Below, one piece after another: positions 33,889 to 44,120 of a DNA stretch of 64,000 nucleotides. The notes under the pieces are model-generated. The model worked only from the letters and a program-made list of their open reading frames with translations. It was not told the DNA's origin and ran no database searches. This DNA comes from Terfezia claveryi (lineage: Eukaryota > Ascomycota > Pezizomycetes > Pezizales > Pezizaceae): assembly GCA_015179025.1 (NCBI GenBank), contig WHUX01000079.1:179290-243289 (forward strand), written 5' to 3'. The stretch's first letter is position 1, and each line of letters begins with the position of its first letter. Made by a program: the position numbers and the translations under genes.

Positions 33889-36093
33889 TCACTCTTCGTC
33901 ATCTTCACCATCATTGTTATCTACACCATAGTCCTGTTCTTCCGCTAAGTCGTCCTCATCATCCATTAGCTCATCTATGCTTTGATCATCCCCAGCCTCA
34001 CTCTCATCATTCGCAGGCGTATCCGAACCCATATCATCCGCACTAGTATTCCCACCCTCATCCGCGCTTGTATCCCCACCCGCTTCCGCCCTATACTCCC
34101 TGTAAGTAGCCCGCCGCCGACGGACACCTGTAACAGATTATGAGTGCCACTCCTCAATCAGGTTTAATGTGTACTCACTAGCCTTCACACGTCCCCCGCT
34201 ATGCATTTTTAGTGCCTCACGGGCAACACCCGAGCCTTGTCTGGTTGGCACACCCGAGCCGGTGCGGTACCAGCTTTCTGGGACTAGCCCCCGCACCCTC
34301 GCCGCTTGGGGTAGCCCTTGACTGGGGGCACGGCCCGTCCCATCCTCCGTCCCACCCGACTGCCGCTTAGCGAGTCCTGGTTCAACTGATCCCCATGCAG
34401 CTGGGGTACCCTTGGCAGACGTTTTTTTTACCTCAGGGTCATGTGCACCTTGTGCATCCTTGGCAGCCGTTTTTTTTACCTCAGTGTCATATGCACCTTG
34501 TGCATCCTTGGTAGCCTGTCCTCCTTGGCGGGGCTTCCCACTGGTTGCCGTTGGACCCTTGACACGCTTGGTGGCCGAGGGGGACGTGGTTGTCCTCTTG
34601 TGCTCCTTTGCTAGTGCTGGATTCTCTGTAGCTGGCATTGGAGGCTTGGCTACCTTTGGCTTCTTGGCTGGTGTTGCCACCTCGAATGCCGGCGTTCCAC
34701 CCTTACCTGTCTTGCCGGACTTACTTGCTTTGGTACCTTTAGCAACCAATCCATCCTTTAGCTTGGGGACTGTACTTTTCAGGGTAGCTGCCAGTTCCAC
34801 TGCACCCAGTGTACGTGGTGGAGCCAGTGTATGTGGTGTAGACATTGGAGCCAGCTCCAGTAGGAAGTCGAGTAGGTGGGGGCCCTGGTGTCCCATAAGG
34901 GCTGCTCCTAGCACATAATCTATCCCAATGTGCACGAACCTGCCTGCCATGTCTAGACTGTACAAAAACTGCATAACCCGGCCTGGAGGGATATAAGGCG
35001 CAGCCGCTGCCTCTATTGCTATGATGCTGTATAAACCCAATACCACTGTGGCAGAGATGGTAGCGGACGTGAAGACCCAGCCCCCATACAGGGGGTCTGG
35101 CCCATGTTGCTCTGGCGCGATTATGTGAATGCGCACCGATTGCGGGGGCCCCCCCACAGCCAGTGCCCAACCGGCAGAATGTGGCTGCCTACACACTGCC
35201 ACCGCTAAAGGTCCACCAGCAACTCCCGCTGGTGCTCCCACTATCGGGACCCTGGGCCCAGTTGGTGAGGGTCTGCTGTGATCTGGTGGAGGTAGGCGAG
35301 TTGCCTGCGGTAGTGCCTGTTTGGGAGTGGGAGGCAGAGTACGAAGTGGAGTCTTTGTTGGTTTGGGAGCTGGGGTCGCTTTGGTAGCGGGAGGCGCTTT
35401 CGGAGGAGGCCGCTTGGTGAGAGAGCGTTTGGCTGGGACCGCTGGCGGAATAATTACTGGTACTAGTAAGGGTCTCGCTGGGGCTACTTCCCGAACAGGG
35501 GTAGCATCTGGTCTTGCTATGCGAGTGGCAGCCCTCTGCCTCTCTACGGTGGACGCTGTTCTTGCCTTGACAGACCCCTGGTTACCTGGCATATACGCTG
35601 GGTCGGCTCTTGGAGCCCCCATATCTGGTAGGCGATCGACTGGTTCAACTACGATATCTGGATTAGCCGCTTCAAATGCGGCTCGAGCATCTGCAATAGC
35701 TTCCCACATCACCTGCCTCGATTTTCGGACCTTCTTAGCAATGTCCTACATCAACTGATTGAGAGCACCTCGCATGGCTTCGTCATGGTAATTAATTTGC
35801 CCTCTTGAGGCCATTGCTGGGTTCGCCGCGCCCCATTCACAAAACCGGGCAAATCTATCGTGACCAGTCTCTCCTGGCCCATAGACCCCAAATTCAGCCA
35901 TAGCACGCTACATGCAATTTCTCCAAATCTGGTAAAGGGTCTTTGGGACCCCAGGGTTATTAAAGCCCAATGTGTCGGCGAATTGCTTGGTGCCGTAGTC
36001 CTCATCACCACTTGACTCTCTTGCCAGATCACCGCCGTCACTCGCCTCTACGAGCTTCCTTTTCTTTGTTTCCATAACGAGGTACCTAGCCAT
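33889..36093 (-). pseudogene. Unknown 2-exon gene with two in-frame TAG stops
   Basis: Exons 34179-36093 and 33889-34127 on the minus strand (717 codons in all) are joined by a 51-nt intron with GTGAGT...TTACAG borders that keeps the frame. The start is ATG 36093 (M-A-R-Y-L-V-M-E-T-K-K-R-K-L). Two TAGs interrupt, at about 35910 and 35748, each following an ATG codon; both would be C-to-T changes of CAG. Residues 1-150 are globular (F-G-V-Y-G-P-G-E-T-G-H-D-R-F-A-R-F). The middle is Pro/Ala/Lys-rich. A hydrophobic part lies near 250-330. There is a tandem pair K-D-A-Q-G-A-x-D-x-E-V-K-K-T (about 34420-34520). The tail in exon 2 is extremely acidic (D-D-E-D-D-L-A-E-E-Q-D). I do not recognise the family. 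It is convergent with the intact pogo transposase and may be transposon cargo. Confidence 0.6.
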
Positions 36094-37177
36094 GTATTAA
36101 TATTGTTTGTAGATATATATGTAGAGGCACATCTATACTTTTCAATTGTTATACTACGCTCCGTACTACACAGAGTATGCATCAGTACACTGCAAGTCCG
36201 GCACTAACTTTTTAGTATGCTCTTACCTATGCAAATAACCAGAGCGCTTGGGACCGTCCAACTTCATGGGGTGATGAGATTACAACGATCAGTCCTGAAT
36301 AGGGTGATTAGTCTAGTATAGAGTGGTTAGGCTTGTATAGGGTTTGCAGTACGCTTTGAGTCCTTTTCGGAGATCAAAGCAGATATGCAGAAAGGTTCTG
36401 ACCGTCTAACTTCTGGGGTTTGTGGGCAAAGAATACAACTGGAGTCAATAGACCGTATATGTAGGAATCTTTTCAGGGTCCACGCCAACTTTCTTTGTTT
36501 GCTATCCACAGAAAGAAAATTCCACGATCACGCATTGCTAGCTTGCGGTAATCCGGCTTCGGACTGACCCATACGCACTACAAGCTAATCAATTCGGTTG
36601 TTTGCAGGGTAGCAACATTTGTTCTATAAGACCACTAGTTATTGAGGGCATAGAGCACCAGCATCAAGATATCTCTACTTCCTAATGTGGGGTCTGTGTG
36701 GCGACACTATATGCTGTATTGGGCAATATCTTTGTCTGGACGTGGAGGAGAAGTTTAGTCTTACTCCAGCTTAGTGTGGTTACTACAGACGAGAGAAACT
36801 TGGTGGAGGACGCGAGAGGCTTAGCGCTCACGTGCAGTCGGTCTATCTAAAACTTGTTGGGCAGCCCGACCCGTGCAAATAAGACTACACTAGACTTATT
36901 CTAGTTGGCACTAGCCGCCTCCCGAAAGACTCTCTGCTAGCCTAGTAGGCACCGGCCCCCGCGAGATACCACAGCTATCTTCGGGGCTTTTAGCTAGCGT
37001 GTTTGTAAGATACTGTAGTAGTCTGGTTGGCACCCAGTGTAGCCTTACTTGGTTGCTCTAAGCGGAACAGCAGGAGACCCTATCGCGTGGTCGGAGGCAG
37101 TTCAGGACTGTCTCTCGGACGATGTTGTGGACCTCCATATTAACTGTTTGGCACATCGCCAAAGCGGACATGAGTGA
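36094..37177. other. No gene recognised
   Basis: Contains two similar segments (gaccgtccaacttcatgggg at about 36254 and gaccgtctaacttctggggt at about 36400) and, at about 37019, TAGTCTGGTTGGCACC. The last also occurs at about 31284 upstream of the pogo gene, in the same orientation. It is possibly transposon-terminal sequence. Confidence 0.35.
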
Positions 37178-40100
37178 GTGCCTTCTAATCGCACATACAG
37201 GATGCATTGTCGGTTTTGTCACTTTGAATTCCGGAGAGCTGGATACTATGGCAGACACCGGCGAACCAAGCATCTAGAGTGTGCGACACTATCAGTAGTA
37301 GAACGTGTCGAGAATCACCAGCAGACACAACAACCCTATCCAAGCCAGAAGCGGGGACGTTCTATTTCTCTTCAGGAAACGGAAATATGTTCAAAACCCG
37401 TGAAACGACCCACAAAAACTGGAGATTTGTTGTCCAATTTCCTCAGTCATACGCAGGAGCAACCGGAATCCAGCAGAGTGGAGGTGGAAGCAGGGGAGGG
37501 TAAGGGACTTGAAAACATTGAATAAACACCAGATAGGAACAAAGCTCTGACTTGTGGGATCCACTTTTAGATCCCAATGCGCCTAGTGATGCGCAGCCCC
37601 ATATGGGGAAGGTTCTCGACCAGTTACAGAATGTCTGCCGGCGGAGTATGAGGTTGGAAAGATAATAGGAACAAGAGCCTTGGATGATCTACAACGGCTT
37701 CAATTCAACCCGATATTCCCCTTCAAGAGTGCATATGAATACAAGCTTGCGAGGTTCTTCCATGAGAGCAAAACTTCATTGGCGAATATAGATCGCTTTT
37801 TTAAGGAAAGTCTGATACCAGAAGCCCATGGGGTCCATTTTCAGTCAGGGTATATGTGGAGAAATAAAATGCGTGACATGATTGATGAACCGGAATGGAT
37901 AAAAGGAACAGTCGACTTCCACCTCCAGCAAGGCTGTGCATTCTATTACAGGGATGTTGAACATACGATCCAGTATCTGCTTCGGCAACGGGCCTACACT
38001 GAACATCTGATATTTGCACCAATACACGAATTCGACGAGGAGGGTAACCGAGTATATACAGAAATGCATACTGGTAATTGGTGGTGGAGGACGCAAGTAT
38101 TGAAACTTTCCTCGAAATACAAGAGCAGGTACTAAGGAGACGATAGAAGACGCTGCCAGTAGGGTCATCGCTGGTGCCTGTGCTTTTTACGTCTGATCAA
38201 ACTTGCCTAATGAATTTCTCCGGAGACAAGAAATTATGGCCGTTGTTCATGAGCATAGGTAATATCCAGTCCGAAATTCGCAATAAGCCATCATCACAAG
38301 CATGGATCCTAATAGGCCTTTTCCGGTCGGTCCCAAGCGGAACAATAAGGTTGCGGGTTTCTCGACGAAGGATCAGAACATGATGCTCTGAGAGTACAAC
38401 ACAAGATTGTTGCGCGCATCCTGCAGCCAATGACAACAATATACAAGGTACGTATGCAATGCTACACAGGTGTAGAGGCGTCTGTTAACAAAATTTGCAG
38501 GCAGGAGGGTTAAACATGCTATGTAGGGATAGCAAGGTCCGGAAGTGTATCCCAATTCTCTCCACGTGGCTTGCGGATCATATGGAAAATGTGAATATAC
38601 ATTGTGATAAGACAAATCGCTGCCCCGTTTGCATTGCAAGTCCCCAACAACTTGGAGTGCTCTCAAAAACCCCACTTGGACAGCACAATCACGTGGCTTA
38701 TGAGAGGCTTTTTCTAGCAGGGGATATAGAAAGGTGTGTAAGTCACGTGAACGAGTGTGGTTAGAATATTGTTAACGTCTGGCTAGTTTGGGTGATGCTG
38801 GCGTCAAGCCCATTGAAAACGCCCTGTAGTTACATTTGCGAGTTCTAGGGGTCCAGCCACCGGTGATGGTTCGGGGTGACATACTGCACAATATTCTACT
38901 GGGGATACTCAAGCATCTGATGAGTTGGATAGAGCAGTTTCTTGGTAAGCACCATCGTTTGGAAGTGTTCGATAAGATCTGGGAACAGATACCACCATAC
39001 CAGGGTATCGGCCACCGCAGAAGCGCTATCGGCAGATCACGATGTGGAGTGGCACAGAAATGCGAGGGCTTAATCGAGTGATATTAGCTTGCTTCACAGC
39101 AGCACTATATGATCCGATTACAGACATCGTCAGTCTGTCCACAGGGGCGAAGGCAGAAAGCAAGAAGGCTATCCGTTGTGTGCGATATATCATGGACTTC
39201 AGTCTTGTGGCACAGTACAGGAGTCACACGCCACAGACGATCGGGTATATGGATCGATATCTCCGAAAGTTCCATGATAACCTCCATGTCTTCAGTGAGT
39301 TCCAAGCAACAAAAAGAGACCATCAGAGTGCAAAAGAGGCCTGTCGGGAGTTGGCAGTTGATCAACATGGAGCACGTCAGGGTAAGCTGGAGGAATATTT
39401 CCAGCTTAGTAGCACGAAACGGAAAAATTTGGCCTCGGAAGATCGACAAGAGAGACAACAGGTGATACAGGACATCCTCTCACAAGCCGATTTCAACTTC
39501 CCGAAGATACATCTGCTGTCACACTATAACACTCAGATAAGGGACTTCGGGAGCCTACCTCAGTACTCGACGGAGGTTACGGAAGCTCTTCACAAACCAT
39601 TAAAGGATGCGTATCGGAGATCTAACCATGTGAATGCCACCGAGCAAATCCTGGATATCATCACTAGGGAACATGCATTACGAATGAGGGAACTGAACAT
39701 CAAGGTTTGGAGTTGTGAGTTTCAGTTTGGGTGCGAAATCATAGATCTGATTAGGTCACGGAAGCCCTGAGCATACAGAATATTCCAAGCAGCCAGAAGA
39801 AACTCCAATGTACGCAAGAAACTCTAAGAGTGTAAGATTAGGGGGTAAACAAGTTTCCGATGATGTGGAAGGCACATCGATGAGGAAGCTTGTGGGAAAA
39901 CTGATGTTAACTAGGCTTCCCGAGCAGTTTTATGAATACCTGAGGCTGAACACGGGGCTCGCAGCGGCTCAGTGAGTCTAGAAGAGATTGCACAGTTCCC
40001 ACGCACTATTATACGAAGCTCTCAGTGGAAGTACCGCAATTCCAAGGGAAGGTATGCAGATGCATAACCTCTGTGACAGCGGGGCAGCCATTTCGGAAAT

Positions 40101-40396
40101 TGGGTAAACCTAGGGCTGATTGGGTGTGGGTGTGGCGCAGAGTACGTTCAGAGGTGGCTAATGGGGAGTTAGATGGGAAGATTGTGGGCAGACTGGAAGG
40201 GCTCTTGAGTGTGCGGGATCATGTGAACAGGGTGCATGAGGTAGCTCTAGTATCATTGCTTTGGGTACGAGGTTCGAAGAAGCCAGGCGGAGATGAAGGG
40301 ATGGTTCGGATAGAGCTGATAGGGCTGAAGGAAGATAGTGTGTGGCTAGTGAATAATAGAATTGATATGAATATATGGAATGAGCTCTACGATTAA
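37178..40396 (+). pseudogene. Plavaka-type (CACTA-like) transposase, decayed
   Basis: Pieces in the order of Plavaka transposases. First is a C2H2 finger (C-R-F-C-H...G-R-H-R-R-T-K-H, about 37203-37270). Then F-P-F-K-S-A-Y-E-Y-K-L-A-R-F-F (37715) and H-T-G-N-W-W-W (38068) follow. L-V-P-V-L-F-T-S-D-Q-T-C-L...N-F-S-G-D-K-K-L-W-P (38173-38245) is the diagnostic block with the first acidic residues. Next come N-R-C-P-V-C (38618), R-G-D-I-L-H-N (38873) and a long open block 39042-39770 containing H-L-L-S-H-Y and a final S-T-E-V-T-E-A-L-H-K-P. The C-terminal region is at 40025-40396. One likely true intron is 38449-38501 (GTACGT...TTGCAG). Other breaks are stops or frameshifts, so the gene is probably inactive. 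Confidence 0.75.
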
Positions 40397-40689
40397 GGGA
40401 AAGGCTTCCAGGTGTGCGATTCATGTATACTAGTGCAATATGAATATGAATATGTTATGTGTCTGGATAGGAGTACGCTATAATGGTGAAGAACCAGTGA
40501 CAAACATGTGGGAAATGGAGCAGGAGAGAGATAAAGGTACTAGAAGGAGGAGAGTCGGTAGCTGGGTACTAGTAGATGGGGTACAGCTGGGGTATAGTAG
40601 AGGAAAGGAGTAGATAGAGGGGTTAAATGAGACCAGGAAGAGGGCGCACAGTCGACAAGAGGGTAGGTAGGGACGCCGAGGATACATGA
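40397..40689. other. Purine-rich stretch, no gene
   Basis: A G/A-rich plus strand after the Plavaka C-terminus. The minus-strand frame at 40478-40687 is compositional. It could include the 3' end of the Plavaka element. Confidence 0.35.
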
Positions 40690-40903
40690 GATCAAGAGAG
40701 TAGACTAGAGAAAATATATATAACTAGGAAGGTGGCGCCCAGGTGGCGTGGGGCTTGGAAGGGACACTAGGGAGATGCAAGGGCCAGCGAGCAAGAAAAC
40801 TAGCCAGAGGACACCTGGTGGGGCACCGGGGGCAGATGATAGAGATAAGGCATCAGGAAGCCCCTGCAGGGCGTCAGGGCGCCAAAATTTCTTTGCTGAT
40901 GGA
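40690..40903. repeat. GC-rich repeat with FB2-like end, inserted in copia gag
   Basis: The inverse complement of its right end reads CATCAGCAAAGAAATTTTGG followed by cgccctgacgccctgcag. The right end of FB2 at 19797 reads CATCAGGAAAGAGATTTTGG followed by cgtctggacgccctgcag. The copia gag frame (minus strand) runs straight into it at 40903. It is either a short relic or the end of a longer, related foldback element. Confidence 0.65.
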
Positions 40904-41821
40904 AGAGCCCTTGTATCTTCCTTTTCTTCCATTATAACATAAGCATAGTATATAGCTGAGATATGTTATGCAGAGGGTTTGACGTATCTTTCTTCTGTTA
41001 GTATAGAACTAGATACTCTAGCTATATCAAGTGGGTTATTGTCTATTCTATGGCCATCAAGGTGATCCTTAGTGATCTGTATTTCTCTGGTAGACGCTCA
41101 ATAGCTTGTATGCTATGTCTTCTGAATCTATATGTTTTCCCGTCTCTTCCAAATCCCTAGCAGCTTCTTTTACTCGTTGGATCCATTCCTAGCAGTTCTC
41201 AGAAGATATTTTCATTAATTTATTAAAATCTTTGACATCTGTTTGATTTCAATGAAGGTTTTTGTATTATATGTATTCTTCAGAGCCTCCCATTGGTGTT
41301 TCGCTATATTCAGGCCTCTCAGGTATATTGTTCCTCTAGTATATATTGTAGGTAAATTTCTGAGCAGGCTAAAAGGTTCTTCTCTTCCAGTTCTCATCAT
41401 GGAGTAGATAGGGGGTATTGATTCTTGTATCAGTAACCATACAAGAAGTCGTTTCAGAATGAACTCTATATCATGAGACCAAGTTTTATAGTTCTTCTCT
41501 ATTAACTTGGGAATTTTTCTATTCACAGAAGCTCTGATATTGATATTGTTGTCAGATGGTGATGCAAGAAATGGAGTAGGAGCTTGATCCTGAACAAATC
41601 TTCCTTGTGAACGGTCCCCTATCAGATGTCTGATAGAAGGTCTGTCATGAAGTCTGTCATAAAGATCTTCAAAAATATCCTCTTGTGAGTTTTGAGGCTG
41701 AGAATGTTCTCAATCTGGACTTCTGGAGGATGTCGATCTGTCATTTTTGAGGAAGGAATGGATGTAGGAGGTATGGAGTAATGAATGTAGGAGGTAGTAG
41801 CGAAAGGATATGCTCATAACC
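40904..41821 (-). pseudogene. Ty1/copia gag and primer-binding site, truncated
   Basis: Minus-strand reading: L-I-E-K-N-Y-K-T-W-S-H-D-I-E-F-I-L (41445-41500), the N-terminal copia gag signature. It goes on to W-E-A-L-K-N-T-Y (about 41285) and A-I-E-R-L-P-E-K-Y-R-S-L-R-I-T-L (about 41060-41110), the conserved gag helix. Stops replace Q and W codons. At 41812-41821 the complement reads GGTTATGAGC, the binding site for a half initiator tRNA-Met used by copia-type elements. The 5' LTR should therefore lie just to the right. Everything after gag is lost at 40903. Confidence 0.7.
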
Positions 41822-42250
41822 TATAGAATCACTATTCTGTGATCACAGTTGTAAGGTGATGAACTTCCTTGACATTCTTCTCACAGCTTGGTGGTCCCTT
41901 TAAGAGGGCCGCCAAGTCCGCCAAGTCTCACTTCGAGATTGTCCACTCTAGTCTTACATGAACCAGTCTTACATGTTTCCACAGAACCAACTACCTAGTT
42001 TAAAGACTTCCCCCTTAATAAGATTATCCCTCTTCTTCTATGTAAACCCCACCCCAAGACGTCACTCTCTATTGAAGGGCACAGAATCCAGTCAGCAACC
42101 TGAGAAGAAATCAGTAACCTCTTGTTGTCCGCAACCCCACTATTTACTTGGTACTTGGAAAGAAGTGAGTTAGATGTGGAGAATCCTTTTTTGACCACCA
42201 CTCGTCAAACTCGGGGCCCTGAAGAGCAGGTAGCCTGATGGGGAGCCCTT
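41822..42250 (-). repeat. Probable 5' LTR of the copia fragment (outer border not fixed)
   Basis: This sequence lies directly outside the primer-binding site at 41812-41821, where a 5' LTR is expected. No second copy exists in the window, so length and outer end are guesses. Confidence 0.4.
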
Positions 42251-44120
42251 CGAGGTCCTGCAACCTGTCAAAGACGAATTAGTGAGCTCTGTCCGAGATT
42301 CTCTGGTTTCTAGCCATGGAGAACGAGAATATGATTGCGTGTTAGGCTACAAACGCCAGCGCAAACACATCAACATCCTTTGGGCTTCTGTAGTTTGAAA
42401 AGTGTTTCCAGGAAAGCTAGTTCTCTGATATATTGTTGTCTCAAAAGTCAGAAACTGAATTTTGCGTGTTGTAGAGCCAAGTACCAAGTACCTTTTACAT
42501 ACAAATTGTATGAGATGACTTGTGTACTTCCGCCTTGATTGGATATTCTATGCTGTACATGCAAGGAAGGCTGAGAGGTTGACCAATGCCTACTTAGTGC
42601 GCTAACATATGAGTTTGTGCGGAGACAGTGCACTTCATGACAGCATTTTGGTATCGTCACTATAAAAGTGTATCCACAGACTGGTTTTTTCAAGAACTAC
42701 TCCTGAACTTCAAATCCGTCTATAATTCTTTTGTATGCGTTATGTAATTTACTCAACCCGCGTTCATGTAATACACACATATAGAAAGCAGCTAGTGTAG
42801 TGATGAGGTGATGAGCAAGTCTAATAAACACAATGCACATAGTTCAGGGTAATTGATCACCTCTAACTACGGGTAACTCACGAAAGATTTTTCATCTGAA
42901 GTATATTCCTGGATATGGTTGGGGGTAGGGTCCTGGGTCTTGGATCAGAGAAAGTCCCTCATCCAGTGAGGCGGAACATACAGTAGCTGTACGTGAGTAA
43001 AAGCATATATATGTTCCGACCTAGTCAACGACACATTTGTTTATCATGAAGAGCCCAGTCCATTCATGTTTAGACTGGTCCATTGATGACTGGTGCTGCC
43101 AATCGACTGGCCCCAGTCAAAAAATAATTTTAGTCATGAACTTTATTTCTTCCACCTCGCTTCTGACCTCTTCGTATGTTCTGGTCGTCGAATATATCGA
43201 TCAAAGTGGCTCGTTACTTCTGCATCTTGTGTCCCGGCCATTTTCTAATAGATGGATTCCGCTTCATTTAATAAATCCAATTCAATAATACCTACCAAAT
43301 GTTTGCATAATCTGCCTTTTGTGGCTGTAGGAAGTGAACTGGAGAATTTACCCATTCTTATATTGGTCCCTACCGAGTGGAATTATTCGACTCCACTTCT
43401 TATTTTTTGGTCCCACTTAACCTCCATCAACCCAGTCTAGCTTCATTGGCCCGGCCTATCTCTACTACTAGTCTAATCCAATTTAAGTAGTTATAGAGGA
43501 TAGGCTGGGCGAGTCATGAAAAGTTCCCGTTCATGACTTGGCTGGAACATATATACTTCTAGTCTCGATCAGACCCTCGTAGAGATACTTCCCGACTGTA
43601 AAGTGAGGATTAAAAACAATAAGTGGTCCTTTCTTTTATTTTATTTTTTATTTACTAAGTACACACTACAAAATTAATAGCGAGGATTTTCGGAGAGGAT
43701 GAAATCAGCAAATCAACTAAAATATCGATATACTGTAACTGGTTCGGCAACCCTGGGGAAGCGAATAAACAGGACATGACAACAACGGAAGCCTAGGGTT
43801 TCCAACACCACCAGAGAAAGAAGTTACTCTGAACTGTACACTGTTTAATGGTACTGAAATTTGAGTATTATGTTTTGATTTAAAAGAAATTGATAAGCGC
43901 AATAGGCGGCGAAAATGGTTTTTGCTTTGGATAGTGGAGTGGTAGTCAATGGGAGGGAATTGGTCATAAATAAGCCCCACGTATATGTATGTACACTATG
44001 TGTCCATTTTCTGCAAATACATAAACCAGCTAATTCAAACAAAAAACAGTATCAGCATAACTCAATGCTTCACAATGCTTCCCCTATACATACACCCCTG
44101 CTGACCATATCCACCCATCA
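42251..44120. other. Intergenic, no gene recognised
   Basis: Only short frames without domains. Pyrimidine- and AT-rich. The last 100-200 bases should be the 3' UTR of TRM3 (minus strand). No tRNA or repeat was seen. Confidence 0.45.

Noticed and set aside
34412..34918. 168-aa plus-strand ORF rich in A, V, F, S
   Set aside because: It is the antisense shadow of the Lys/Ala/Pro-rich part of the minus-strand gene at 33889-36093.
28091..40903. A single 12.8-kb giant transposon bounded by CATCAGCAAAGAA ends
   Set aside because: The left flank is gypsy 3 pol and the right flank is copia gag, and no matching target duplication was found, so a single insertion is not supported. Kept only as a question in the findings.
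42335..43980. Small ORFs of 60-90 aa between the copia fragment and TRM3
   Set aside because: Too short, without motifs, and with overlapping frames on both strands; no evidence of coding.
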